A stretch of DNA of 64,000 nucleotides from Heterohyrax brucei (lineage: Eukaryota > Chordata > Mammalia > Hyracoidea > Procaviidae). This document shows positions 20,158 to 31,513 of this stretch, piece after piece. Both the position numbers and the translations under genes were made by a program. Numbering within the stretch: position 1 is the first letter of the stretch; every line of letters starts with the position of its first letter. The DNA lies in NCBI GenBank assembly GCA_028571685.1, contig CM053152.1:21584001-21648000 (forward strand), written 5' to 3'. Under the pieces are notes generated by a model. The model saw nothing but the letters and a program-made list of their open reading frames with translations. It did not search any database and was not told the origin of the DNA.

Positions 20158-23100
20158 ATGGCAGCACTGAACACCTACCTATCAACAATTACAGTGAATG
20201 TGAATGGACTGAATGTTCCCATAAAGAGACATCGAGTGACATCTTGGGTCAAAACATGATCCATCTGTATGTTGCGTACAAGAAACTCACCTTAGACACA
20301 AAGATAGGAACAAACTGAAAGTTAAAGGATGGAAGAATAGATATCAATCTAACAACGAACAAATAAGAGTATGTATGGCAATTCTAATCTCCAGTAAAAT
20401 AGATTTTAATGTAAAATCCACCATCGTGGACAAGGATGGACACTATTTATTGCTGAAAGGTTCAATACACAAGCAGGATTTAACAATATTAAATATTTAT
20501 GCACCTAATACTAGAGCACCTAAATACATCAAAGAAACACTGACTACAATTAAAAAGGAGATCACTCCATAATAATAGAAGGTAACTTCAATACTCTACT
20601 CTTGATATTGGACAATTCAGTAAAGACATGGAAGACCTTCCTACCACAATTAATCAACTAGAACTTGTTGACATATACAGAAGTTTCTATCCATCAACAG
20701 ACAACTACTCCTTCTGCTCCAGTGCACATGGAACATTCTCCAGAATTGACCATGAGTTAGGACATAAAGCAATTCTCAACAAAGTCCATACCACTGAATT
20801 AATGCAAGGCATCTTCTCAGATCATAAAGCCATAAAAGACGAGATCAATAGCAGAAAAAACATAGATAGAAAGTGGGACTCAGGGAAACTGAACAACTTC
20901 TCAGTCAAAAAACCATAGGTTATAGAAGAAATCAAGGATGAAATACAGAAATTTATGGATTCTAACGAGAATGAAAACACTTCCTACCAGAACCTATGGG
21001 ATACAGTCAAAGCAGTGCTCAGAGGTCAGTTTATCTCCATAAATGCACACATCTGGAAGGAAGAAAGAAACCAAATCAAAGAACTAACTCTACAATTTGA
21101 GCAAGTAGAGAGAGAACAACAGAGGAACCCCTGAGGCACCAGAAGAAAACAGATCGTAAAGATCAGAGCAGAAATAATTGAATAAGAGAATAGAAGAGCA
21201 ACTGAAAAAACTGAAAAGACCAAAAGCTGATTTTCAGAAAAGATCAACAAAATTGACAAACCTTTGGCTAACTTACTAAAGAAAAACAGGAAAGGAAACA
21301 AATAACTCAGATACGAAATGAGAGGGGAGTTGTCACAATGGATCCAACAGAAATAAAAAATATCATAACACTGTTGGGAGGATGAGACATGTATGGAGCA
21401 GAGAGGAATAGTGTGCAGTCACCGGACAGGGGGGCATGTAAATTTACATGTGAATGTACATTTTTACTCAGTTATGTTAAATAAAAAAAAAAATCATAAC
21501 AGAATGCTATGAAAGACCGCACTCTAACAAATTTGAAAACTTAGAGGAAATAGATGAATTCCTACCCAAATTATCACAAGGTGAAGCAGAACAACTTAGT
21601 AAATCCATCACAAGGGAAGAGATTGAAACAGTCATCAAAAAACTACCAACCAAAAAAAGTCCAGGCCCAGATGGCTTCACCACAGAATTCTACCAAGCTT
21701 TTAGAGAGGAGTTATCTCCAACACTACTGAGGCTATTTCACAGTATAGAAAGGCATGGAATAGTCCCAAATTCATTCTATGAAGCCAGCATAATCCTGGT
21801 GCCAAAGCCAGGGAAAGACCCAACAAAAAAGGAGAGCTACAGACTGATATCACTCATGAATCTAGATGCAAAAGTCTTCAACAAAATCCTTGCCAACAGA
21901 ATACAACATATCCAATAAACAATCCATTATGACCAAGTTGGATTCATACCGGTGATGCAAGGCTGGTTCAACATCAGTAAAACAATTAAGGTGATCAACC
22001 ACACAAATATCACAAAAGAGAAGAATTACCTGATCTTGTCTATTGATGCAGAGAAGACATTTCATAAAGTCCAATACTCCTTGATGCTAAAAACTCTCAG
22101 TAAAATAGGAAGAGACAGCAAATTCCTCAGTGCAATAAAGGCCATTTATACAAAGCCAACTGCCTATGTCATTCTGAATGGAGAGAGACCGAAAGACTTT
22201 CCCTTGAGAACAGGAACTAGACAAGGATGCCCACTCTCACCTCTCCTATTTAACATTGTAGTAGAAGTTCTAGCTAGAGAAATTAGATAAGACCAAGGCA
22301 TAAAGGACATCTGCATTGACAAAGAAGTACTAAAAAAATCTTCCTGTCTGCAGATGACATGATTGCATATGCAGAAAATCTCTAAGAATCCATAAGGAAA
22401 CTACTCAAACATTTTTTAATGAGTTGGAGAAACAAATTACTAACTTTTTCTGCAAAGGGAAGAAGATTCAGATAAGTAAGGCATTGCTAAGCAGGAAGGA
22501 CACACTGGGAAGCCTCTCGTTACCCGACCTCAGAACCTGTTACACTACCACAGTTGTCAGAACAGCCTCGTGCTGGTACAAAAACAGACAGATCCATGGA
22601 ACACAATCGAGAACTCAGAGATGACGTCATCTGCCTATGAACAGCTGACATTCAACAAAGGCCCTAAGACATTAAACTAGGGTAAAAACAACCTCTTCAA
22701 CAAATGGTGCTAGCAAAATTGGATATCCATCTGTACTAAATTAAAACAAGACCAACATCTTACACCTTATACAAAAACCAACTCAAACTGGATAAAAGAC
22801 CTAAATATGAAATCTAAAATGATAACGCTCATCCAAGAAAAAGTAGGAACAACAATGGAAGTTTTAATACACAACGTAGACAGACTTCAAAATCTGTCAA
22901 ACAAACCACAATTATCAGAAGAGAAAATAGATAAATGGGAACTACTAATACTCAAACACTTTTGTTCATCTAAAGACTTTATTAATAGAATTAAAAGGCC
23001 ACCTACAGAATGGGAAAAAAATATTTGGCAACTGTATGTCAGACTGATGCCTGATCTCCATAATCTATAAGGTACTACAAAGCACGAATAAGAAAAAGAT

Positions 23101-23730
23101 AAATCGTCCAATGAAGTGATGGGCAAAGGAGATTGACAGACACTTCTCTAAAGAGGAGATCCAGGCAGCTAAAAAACACATGTGGACATGCTCATGATCA
23201 TTAGCTATTAAAGAAATTCAAATCAAGATGACAATGAGATACCATCTCACCCCAACAAGGTTGGGCATGATCCAAAAACCTCAAAACAACAAATGCTGGA
23301 GAGGCTGTGGGGAGACTGGATCTTTTCCACACTGTTGGTGGGGTTGCAGAATGGTGCAACCTCTTTGGAAAGCAATCTGTCACTACCTGAAAATAATGGA
23401 TCTAGATATACCATTTGACCCAGTAATTCCACTGCTTGGAATATAGCCTACAGAATAAAGGCCATTCCCACCGACTGATACATGCACATGAATGTTTATT
23501 GCAGCACAGTCCACAATAGCAAAAAGTTGGAATCAACCCAGATGACCAACCACCGAGGAATGGATATGTAAACTATGGTATATATACTCACTGGAACACT
23601 ATGCAATGATAAAGAGCAACGATGATTGCAGGATACGTCTTTTAACCTGATTTCAACTGGAGGACATTATGCTGAGTGAAAGTAGTCAGCAAGAAAAGGA
23701 CAAATATTGTACGAGACTCCTAAGATAAAA
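20158..23730 (+). pseudogene. L1 ORF2 (endonuclease-reverse transcriptase), broken
   Basis: The ATG at 20158 opens the usual L1 ORF2 start ('MAALNTYLSTITVNVNGLN' after correcting frame). The endonuclease region follows: 20375-20572 carries 'KSTIVDKDGHYLLLKGSIHK', and 20628-20918 carries the C-terminal part with 'SDHKAIKDEI' holding the catalytic Asp-His. The RT region begins about 21540, with '[15 protein letters not shown]' (21655), '[13 protein letters not shown]' (motif A, Asp present, 22035) and '[14 protein letters not shown]' (motif B). Motif C reads S-A-D-D instead of F-A-D-D at about 22350. About 340 bp after motif C are deleted at 22410. The C-terminal cysteine region follows ('NNKCWRGCGETGSFPHCWW', 23285). 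Several stops and frameshifts make it inactive. Confidence 0.9.
21371..21492 (+). mobile_element. Nested 122-bp L1 3'-end insertion with TSD
   Basis: Inside ORF2 the sequence breaks into 'ctgttgggaggatgagacat', 'gtatggagcagagagga', 'ggcatgtaaatttacatg' and an A-rich tail, which is the last part of an L1 3' UTR. The flanks 'atcataaca' at 21362-21370 and 21493-21501 are identical 9-bp TSDs. In the related L1 at 34110 the same site is uninterrupted. Confidence 0.93.
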
Positions 23731-24700
23731 ACTTAAAAACAGACTCATGCATGGAAGAAAAGACTCTTTGATTGCTGCAAATGGGGAGGTGTGGAGGGTC
23801 AGGAGGGAAGGCTTTAGTTAGTAGAAATTTGGTTGGGTGAAATCAGTGACAGCACATATTAGAAAGAAGATCAGTATTAACGAGACCTCAACACAATTTG
23901 AGTACTCTCATCTTAACCCAATACTGCAAACACAGAGTAACTGGGCAGGGGACTAGGGACCATGCTCTTAAGGGAAATTGAGCCCAATTGGCACAAGTAG
24001 CATTTTGCTAATGAGGACTCTCTGCACCCCACCTTGGTGAGTGACGTCTGGGGTCTTAAAAGGTGCCAAGCTGCCATCTTAGGGTACAGCAAATGGTCCA
24101 AACTGAACAGGAACGGATGATCACTGAGGTCAAAAACGACATGGGGGAAAAGAGAACCCAGAAGACAGAGACCCACATGAGTGAGTCTCTGCATCGACTC
24201 ATGACCTGAAGAACTGGGTGGTGTCTGGCCACCACCAGTGATAGCCACGATAGAGCTCACAAAATTGAGTCTCACTGGCAAACAAGAACAAAGAGAGGTG
24301 TACCCTGAGATCTCCTCTAAAAGACTATAACTGATGGTCTAGGGGCTTTGGGGCTCCCCTGGGAGCATCACCCCTGGCTCCGATGCTTCCCCTGTCCATA
24401 AATCATAATGAAGTTCAACTTTTCTGACAGCAATGGATTGGACTTACAATGCAGAGTGACTGTATCTTGTGGGAACTTTGTGGTTCTATGCATCTACAGG
24501 ATGTCATCCTGCTGCCCTCTTACTAGAGGAATGGGAATGGGTGGAGAGGAGGGGATAGGAGACTGTTGGGAGGATAGGACATACCCGGAGTAGAGAGGGA
24601 GAGTATGCTGTCAAGGGGCAGAGAGAGCAGTGGGACCTGCGTATAGGTGAGTATGCGAATTTATATAGGAATGTACATTTCCGTTCAGTCATTATACTAA

Positions 24701-24974
24701 TAGCAATAATAAAACAAGTCTCCTTTCCCCTCTCCCTCCACCTGACCCTGGAAGTCACTAGTGAACTACCCTATATACTTTCTGTACAAATAACATACTT
24801 ACAACTATAGTATATTCACATTTATTTATGGATCATTTGTTAGTGTTTGAGGATTTTGTTTACCATTATATCCCCCACACCAGCACCACATGGGGCCTGT
24901 AAAAGCTCAGTACAGATTTAATGAGTAGAAGAACAAGCTGTCTAAGGCCCCTGCATTCTGATGCTTGTATCCTC
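24701..24974. other. Single-copy DNA
   Basis: No feature recognised. Confidence 0.4.
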
Positions 24975-25730
24975 TTTGACATTACTTACTGCTTCTTTTC
25001 CCCTCTCTCACTCCACGTGAACCATATGGTCTTTGTTTCTTTCTTCAAACCAACAAATGTGTTTCCACCTTAAGACCTTTCTAATTTTTGTCTCTCTGCT
25101 GAAAGTCACTTTGCTAAGAATATTTTCTTTTAGGGGGTGCTTAAGCAACACCTTCTCAGTGAGGTCTTCCTGGATAGTTCTGCTTAAAATTGTAGCCCAC
25201 TCCCTTTACTGCTTTATTCTTGTCAGTAGCACTTTTTGTTTTAAGCTGCCATCTAGTTGGCCCAATTCATGGTGGCCCCATGTACAGCTGAATGAAACAC
25301 TGTGCCATCACCAAGATTGGTTGCAGATCAGATCATTGTGATCTATATGGTTTTCGTTGACTGAGTTTTGGAAGAAGATCACTAAGCCTTTTTTTCTAGT
25401 CCATTTAGTCTAGAAGCTCTGCTGAAACCTGTTCAGTATTATAGAAACATGCAAGCCTCTACTGACAGATCGGTGGTTGCTGAACATGAGATGTGTTGGC
25501 TTGGAATTGAACCTGAAGTCTCCCACATGGAAGGTGAGAATTCTGTCACTCAACCACCAATGTCCCCTAGTAAGATCACTGCCAGTATCTATATATTTTA
25601 ATTGGTTATTGATTGCCTTTGCCAGGAGAAGTAAAGTACCACGAGGGTAGTGGTCCACTGATGTTTGTGTGGCATGACCCTGGCACATGGCAGGTATTAA
25701 ATAGATACTTGTTAAGTGAAGAAATGAGTT
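24975..25730 (+). mobile_element. L2 LINE 3' part, split by a composite SINE
   Basis: The left half reads 'tctctgctgaaagtcacttt', 'caccttctcagtgaggtctt', 'cctggatagttctgcttaaa' and 'ctttactgctttattcttgt'. The right half (25575-25730) reads 'ttgattgcctttgccaggag', 'ccctggcacatggcaggtat' and 'tagatacttgttaagtgaag'. Together they are one forward L2 3' end with the element at 25236-25566 inserted. No L2 ORF is readable. Confidence 0.8.
25236..25566 (-). mobile_element. Composite RTE-tail / leader-module SINE
   Basis: The left part is a reversed RTE/AfroSINE tail ('gctgccatctagttggccca', 'gctgaatgaaacactgtgcc'). The middle is 'ggttttcgttgactgagttt', and the right part is the module 'tagtctagaagctctgctga', 'aacctgttcag' and 'gcaagcctctactgacagat'. 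The same right-hand module occurs at 26990-27170 and in the leader of the RTE at 38736-39048. It could be an AfroSINE subtype or an internally deleted RTE. Confidence 0.65.
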
Positions 25731-25805
25731 GGCCACCCTATTTTTTGTTTTAAACTTTGTGTAATAAAAATAAAGAGTTATTTAATATTTACTTTGCTCT
25801 TACTG

Positions 25806-25968
25806 TAGTCCCGGTGGTGCAGTGATTCAGAGCTACAGCTGCTAACCAAAAAGCCAGCAGTTGTAATCTACCATCCACTCCTTGGAATCTCTATGGGGCA
25901 GTTCTACTCTGTCCTATAGGGTCTGTATGAATCAGCAGCCATCAACTGGACAACAGTGGGTTTTGATC
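25806..25968 (+). mobile_element. AfroSINE
   Basis: 'agtcccggtggtgcagtgat', 'gctgctaaccaaaaagccag', 'ctccttggaatctctatggg', 'ttctactctgtcctataggg', ending 'acaacagtgggtttt'. Confidence 0.9.
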
Positions 25969-26790
25969 CCACTGATGAAGTAAGAAAGCCTAGCTACACC
26001 TGCTTTTCCCTTGAAATTTTCATTTACTTTTTCATGGTTTTAAATTACTGTTCATTTTTTTTAAATTTCTTCCAGCGTAACAGACATTTAATCTGATGGT
26101 GTGTCTGATTTTACGTTACTGAGCTGTTTCTCTTGAGTAAACACATATTCTTGCTTCTTTCATTATATAATATCTTAAAATGGTAATAAAGAAATAAGAG
26201 GTGTGTCCCAGCAGTGGGTAACATGCAAATCCTGTATGTTTCATATTGCAGGTGGCTGATCACATTATTGACGGGGGGAATCCTTGTGGCTTTAAACATG
26301 TAGTTTTAAAAAATAACAATAAAGAAGGTATGTATGTGTGTTGTGTGGGGGGGATATCCTGCCACTTAGCAGCGTGTATTCACAACCACTGCTGTGTTTG
26401 AGGCTTATTTCTGAGTGCTGGTTAAACCGCCCTCGGCCTACAATTGAGGGCAGATCCTTGGCCCCATGCCTGCCTGCACCCTCTGTCCACCCACTCTGAG
26501 AGTGGTGACACACACACGCTCAAGGCTTTGGCAGATCCAGGTGGGAAGAGTCTGTTTTCACAGGTGCATCCCACAACCCAGAGTTGAAATTTGGCTCATA
26601 TTATGTCCTTGAATTAAAAGCTAATTTCTTCTGTAATTAATGCAAAGAATTATCCAAACAAATACTGAAACAGGCTGCGAAGCATTTTTGTACCCAAGGA
26701 TGTTTTTGCCTCCCATGGTCACAAGGACGGTTTCTTCCAGTTCCACACAGAAACGGAATTTCTGTTATGTGTTACATACATTAAAATATT
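25969..26790. other. Single-copy DNA
   Basis: Contains a GT/G-rich spot at about 26328-26350 and a (CA)-like run at 26508-26518. No gene or named repeat is seen. Confidence 0.45.
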
Positions 26791-27170
26791 TGTTGCTGTT
26801 ACCTGCTATTGAGTCAGCTGTGGCTCGTGGACACCCCATGTGAATCAGAAGAAAACATTGTTCAGTCCTGTGCTATCTTTGTAATCTTTGAAATACTGAA
26901 GTCCATTATTGTAGCTACTATGGTGTTTTTTGTGCCTTCCACCCTAGGAGGCTCATCTTCCAGAACTATATCTCACATATTCTGCTGTGATCCCTGAGGT
27001 TTTCAATGGCTACTTTCATGAAATAGATCCCCAGGACTTTCTTTCTAATCTTAGTCTGGAAGATTTATCGAAACCTGTCCAACCTTGGTGTTTGAGAAAT
27101 TGGTAGCATAGCTTTTAGGTTCATGTCAATACACAAGTAACTACAGTATGGTCAACTGACAGATGGTGGG
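26791..27170 (-). mobile_element. Composite RTE-tail / leader-module element, long copy
   Basis: From the left: a reversed RTE tail ('ttgttgctgttacctgctat', 'ttcagtcctgtgctatcttt'), a middle block ('ggctcatcttccagaacta'), a block shared with an AfroSINE type ('ggttttcaatggctactttc', 'atgaaatagatccccagg'), and the module 'tcttagtctggaag', 'cgaaacctgtcc', 'caactgacagatgg'. Relative to the adjoining RTE leader at 38736-39048, the order is RTE 3' tail, then RTE 5'-leader-like sequence, with no coding part between. Confidence 0.65.
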
Positions 27171-27204
27171 ACAAAATATTTGGGGATTATAAAAACTCTT
27201 TTCT

Positions 27205-27660
27205 TCTTGTTGTTAGGTGCTGTGTAGTTGGTTCTGACTTGTAAAGAACATGCAAAGCATAATGAAACACTGCCTGGCCCTGTACCATCTCTATGATTGT
27301 TATATTTGAGCCCATTGTTTTGATCCATCTCATTAAGGGCCTTCCTCTTGCTCATTGGACTCTACCAAGCATGATGTCTTTCTTTAGGGACTGATCACTC
27401 CTAGTAATGTATCCAAAATACGTTAGATGAAGTCTCACTATACTTAGTTCTAAGGAGATTTCTGGCTGTACTTCTTCCAAGACAGATTTATTCATTCTCT
27501 GACAGTCCGTGGTATAGTCAATATTCTTCACCAAAACATAATTTAAAGGCATCAGTTCTTCACTCTGCTTTATTTCTCATTCAACTTTTGCATGCATATG
27601 AGGCAAATGAAAACACTATGGCTCCAGTCAGGCACGCCTTAGTCTTCAAGGTAACATCTT
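27205..27660 (-). mobile_element. RTE LINE 3' portion, 5'-truncated
   Basis: 'cttgttgttaggtgctgtgt', 'cataatgaaacactgcctgg' (the tail), then 'ctaccaagcatgatgtcttt', 'cttctt' plus 'ccaagacag', and 'ttcaaggtaacatctttgct'. Read on the minus strand this is the RTE C-terminal coding segment and 3' end, equivalent to 30055-30430. It stops next to the T-rich tail of the L1 that follows. Confidence 0.85.
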
Positions 27661-27663
27661 TGC

Positions 27664-28286
27664 TTAAAAAAAATATTTTATTGAACTTTAAGTGAAAGTT
27701 TACAATCCAAACCAATTTTCCATATAAACCCCCCCGTACTTGTTTGCAACTCTAGCTGCTCTCCCAACACTGACAGCACTCTCCTCCTTTCCATCCTATG
27801 CTTCCTGTATTCATTTAACCAATTCGTATCTCCTCTACCCTCTCATCTTGCCTCTAGAGGGGAGCTGCTCTGATAGCCTCACATATATATTTCAGCCAAG
27901 AAGCACACACTTCACCAGCATCACTGTATGTCTTAGAGCCCAGTTCAACTTTTGTCGGAGAGTTGGCTTCAGTTCTGGCTTCAGCTCTGGGCTAGCACCA
28001 AGTCCAGGGACCATGCTCTCAGGGAATCTTCCAGGATTTTAATAGGATATTAAATATGCACTTTTTTTTTCTCCTGCTACATCAGGAACTCTACATTGTG
28101 CAGTAATTAGTAATGGCAAGGCACCATCTAGTTCTTCTAGTCCCATGATGATGTAATCTCCTGATCATTTGGCCCCTTTTATCTCTTGGGCTCATATTTT
28201 CCTCACATCTAGTTCTCCTCTGCTCCAGGTGAACTGGGACCAACTGTTGCTCCGTAGATGGCAGCTTGCTTAATTTTAAGCCCCAA
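27664..28286 (-). mobile_element. Old L1 3' UTR, distal half (outermost host of the nest)
   Basis: After a T-rich tail ('tattttattgaactttaagt') the reversed L1 3' UTR reads 'gaaagtttacaatccaaacc', 'ctgctctcccaacactgaca', 'agtaatggcaaggcaccatc' and 'gatggcagcttgcttaattt'. It stops at 'taagccccaagatg', exactly where an RTE tail begins. The expected next words of this L1 ('...gatgccactcacc') appear 11.2 kb away at 39449, so the two pieces are one element. An internal T-rich run lies at 28060. Confidence 0.8.
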
Positions 28287-28287
28287 G

Positions 28288-28588
28288 ATGTTGTTGCTGT
28301 TAGTTGCTGTTGAGTTGTTTCCTACTCATAGCCAACCTGTGAACAACAGAAAGAAACACTGTTTGGTCTTGTGCTATGTGCACATCATTTTTATGATTAA
28401 ACCCATTATTGTGGCCACTGCGTCAATCCATCTCTTTTTAGCTGACCCTCCACTTTACCAAGTATGTTGTCCTTCTCTAGGGACTGATCCTTCCTGACAA
28501 CATCTCCAAAGTATGTAATATGCAATCTTGCCATCTTTGTTTCCAAGGAACACTCTGGTTGTACTTCCTCCAGAACAGATCTGATCAT
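28288..28588 (-). mobile_element. RTE LINE, 3' end piece of a split minus-strand copy
   Basis: 'ttgttgctgttagttgctgt', 'cagaaagaaacactgtttgg', 'taccaagtatgttgtccttc', 'cttctctagggactgatcct' and 'acttcctccagaacagatct' are the reversed RTE tail and C-terminal coding segment. It ends at about 28588, where a plus-strand RTE begins. The partner 5' piece is at 37768-39048. Confidence 0.82.
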
Positions 28589-28589
28589 A

Positions 28590-30436
28590 TGCTGTTGTGG
28601 AATGACATCAAAGACATCATCCCTGAAAAGAGCAAGAGGTCATTAAAAAGACAGGAAAAAAAGAAAAGACCAAACTGCATGTCAGGAGAGACTCAAACTT
28701 GCTCTTGAGTGTTGAGCAACTACAGCAAGAGGAAGGAATGAAGAAGTAGAAGACCTAAACAGATTTCAAAGAGCAGCCCGAGAAGTCAAAATAAAGTATT
28801 ATAGTGACATGTGCAAACAGCTGGAAATAGAAACCCAAAAGGGAATCACATGCTCTACATTTCTCAAGCTGGAAAAACTGAAGGAAAAATTCAAGCCTCA
28901 AGTTGCAATAGTGAAGGATTCTACAGCGGAAATATTAAATGACTCAAGAAGCATCAAATAAATATAGAAGGAATACAGAGAGTGATTACAACCAGAAAGA
29001 ACTGGTCAGTGTTAAGCCATTTGAAGAGGTAGCATATGATCAGGAACCAATGGTACTGAAGGAAGAAGTCGAAGCTGCCTTGAAGGCATTGGCAAAAAAC
29101 AAGACTCCAGGCACTGATGGAACATCAATTGAGATATGTCAACAAAGAGATGCAGTGCTGGAAGTGCCCACTCATCTCTGCCAAGAAATTTGGAGGACAG
29201 CTACCTGGCCAACTCACTGGAAGAGATCCATTCCAAAGAAAGGTGATCCTTCTGAATGTGGAAATTACCTAACAATATCATTAATATCACACACAAGTAA
29301 AATTTTGCTCAAGATCATTCAAAAGAGACTAGAACAGTATATTGATGTGGAACTGCCAGAAATTCAGGCTGGAATCAGAAGAGGATGTGGAACCAGGGAT
29401 ATCATTGATGACGTCAGATGGATCTTAACTGAAAGGAGAGAATACCAGAAAGACATTTATCTGTGTTTCATTGACGATTCAAAGGCATTCTACTGTGTGG
29501 ATCATAATAAATTGTGGATAATGGGAAGTCCAGAACACCTAATTGTGCTTTAAGGAACTTATATGTGGATCAAGAGGCAGTCGTGAGAACAAACGAGGGC
29601 ACTCTGTGTGGTTTAAAGTCAGCAAAGTTGTGCGTCAGGGTTATATCCTTTGACCATATGTTTTAAATCTGTGTGTGGAGGAAATAGTCCAAGAAGCTGA
29701 GCTACACGAGGAACAAGGCATCAGGATTGGAGGATGATTCATTAACAACCTGCTTCACACAGACGACACCACCTTATGTGTTGGAACTGAAGAAGATTTC
29801 AGACACTTACTGATGAAGATCAAGGACCACAGCCTTCAGTATGGATTATACTCCAACATCAAGAAAACAAAAATCTTCACAATTGGACCAGTAAGCAATA
29901 TTGTTATAAATGGAGAAAAGATCGAGTTCATCAAGATTTCATTTTACTTGGGTCCACAGTTAACACCCATGGAAACAGTCCAGAAATCAAAAGACGCATT
30001 GTATTGGGAAAATCTGCTACCAAGGACCTCTTTCAAGTATTGAAAATTAAAGATGTTACCTTGAAGACTAAAGTACACCTGACCCAAGCCATGGTATTTT
30101 CAATGACATCATATGCATGCAAAAGCTGGACAATGAACAAAGAAGACAGAAGAAGAACTGATGTCTTGAATTGTGGTGTTGGAGCAGAATGTATCATGGA
30201 CCACCAAAAGAACAAATGGATGTGTTCTGAAAGAAGTACAACCAAAATGCTCCTTGGAAGCCAAGACAGCAAGACTGCATCTTACGTACTTCGGATATGT
30301 TGTCAGGAAATATAAGTCCCTAGAGAAGGACATCATGCTTGGTAAAGTAGAGGTCAGCTAAAAAGAGGAAGACCCTTGACAAGATGGTCTGATGCAGTGG
30401 CTGCAATAATGAGTTTAAGCATAAAAACGATTATGG
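28590..30436 (+). pseudogene. RTE (BovB-like) LINE, RT-containing part, plus strand
   Basis: It begins in the endonuclease-RT linker ('gtggaatgacatcaaagaca'), so it is 5'-truncated. A 204-codon frame (28939-29553) is the best-preserved RT piece in the window: 'EVAYDQEPMVLKEEVEAALK', 'NKTPGTDGTSIEI', 'CQEIWRTATWPTHWKR', 'SIPKKGDPSECGNY', 'SKILLKIIQKRLEQYIDVEL', 'QAGIRRGCGTRDIIDD' and motif A 'CFIDDSKAFYCVDH', with the first catalytic Asp present. Motif C falls in another frame near 29755 as H-T-D-D. The post-RT frames at 29813-30043 ('NIKKTKIFTIGPVSN') and 30004-30315 follow. Stops and frameshifts make it inactive. It is cut by the L1 at 30437 and its 3' end resumes at 37663. Confidence 0.9.
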
Positions 30437-31513
30437 AGGGAGGGCAGAGTCAAGATGGCTGACTAAACACACATCTCCCTAAATCCCTCTGGAAACCAAA
30501 ACCTAAACTGATAATTAAATGGAGCCTTCTGTACACCTAGTGAGCTGGCATAGGAAGTGGCATAGGGCTGTTAATTTGGACTTCATATCACTGAACAGAA
30601 AACCTCCCCTCTTTCACTTACCCCACTGTTGGCAAGCGTGGGCTTGCATGGACTGAAGGGAACTCACTATTTTAAATTTTTTTTTCTGTCTTAGTGGGGA
30701 GAGCTGGGACTTGACTAGCTGATAATTTCAGACACATTGCTGGGTGGAATCGGCAAGCTAAATTGCCGTATTTTGAGAGCCTGACTTTGGACTCTGTGCA
30801 TCTTGGCACCTTTGGCCTCTCTTTCTGCCTCCACCATAGAGTAGCCTGGACCCAGCCAAGAGGTGAGCTTGTGCGGGACACCATCTTGATCCATTGGGAG
30901 GTGGAGTCAGCCACACGGAGGCCCTAGCTAGATGTAGTTTCTAGGTTGGGAGGCAGCACCTGCCAGGGGGGAGAGTGCCTTTCTAGCAGAAAAGCAATAT
31001 TTTACTCAGTGTTTCCTACAGGTGGGGCCTGGCAATAGAGGCTTTGGACTGTGCATCTTGGCACCTTTGGCCTCTCTTTCTACCTCCACCATAGGGTAGC
31101 CTAGACCCAGCTAGGTGGCAAGCTGGTGCAGGACACTATCTCGTTCCACTGGGAGGTGGATATACCCATATGGAAGCCTCAGATGGACCTATTTCCTGGT
31201 CTGGGAGGCAGCACCTGCATGGAGGAGTGCGCTTTTCTAGCAGAAAAGCAGTCTCCTACAGTGTCACTTACAGCTGGGGCTCAACAGCAGAGGCGAGCAG
31301 AGCACTAGCCTTTCTGTATTTTGAGCTAGTTTATAACATCTGGGGTTTGATACAGAGGTGCTTACTTTGCCTGCTGGGAAGAGGAACCTATACACCCAAA
31401 AACCTGACTGACTTTGAAAGTTGTCAGATACTTTTTACCTCTCATTTTAAGATGGCCTAGAGAAACACTGCAGTCTGTCCTCACAGCATTTCTTCCAGCC
31501 TCTGTTGACTCAC
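30437..31513 (+). promoter_or_regulatory. L1 5' UTR / internal promoter region
   Basis: About 1.08 kb precede the ORF1 ATG. It opens with a G-rich 'agggagggcagag' and 'aagatggctgac', the kind of start seen in full-length mammalian L1s, where a YY1-like 'aagatggc' motif often lies. It contains a ~255-bp tandem duplication (30786-31294). Promoter function is inferred from position only. Confidence 0.7.
30786..31294 (+). repeat. Two tandem ~255-bp units in the L1 5' UTR
   Basis: Unit 1 (30786-31042) and unit 2 (31043-31294) share 'gtgcatcttggcacctttgg', 'cctctctttc', 'cctccaccatag', 'ggtagcct', 'ggacac', 'gggaggcagcacctgc' and 'tttctagcagaaaagca' in the same order and spacing. The motif 'gtattttgag' flanks the pair on both sides (30767 and 31318), hinting at more of the repeat unit. 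This resembles the monomer arrangement of rodent L1 promoters. Confidence 0.85.

Larger units (their letters stand above)
19053..24700 (+). mobile_element. 5'-truncated afrotherian L1, 5.6 kb, plus strand
   Basis: The element starts abruptly within ORF1 ('aatccaacagatcaagaac'). It runs through the rest of ORF1, the inter-ORF spacer, ORF2 and a long 3' UTR, and ends near 24700 in 'cagtcattatactaatagca' with an imperfect A-rich tail. It is closely similar along its length to the full-length copy at 30437-37662. It carries a nested 122-bp L1 tail (21371-21492) and lacks about 340 bp of the post-RT region at 22410. The 3' UTR (about 23730-24700) includes 'caccaccagtgatagcca' and 'ataaatcataatgaagttca'. 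Confidence 0.92.

Noticed and set aside
28939-29553. 204-codon RT frame as a functional reverse transcriptase or domesticated gene
   Set aside because: It matches RTE RT, but motif C is in another frame, the endonuclease is missing and the element is cut by an L1. The length is explained by chance survival.
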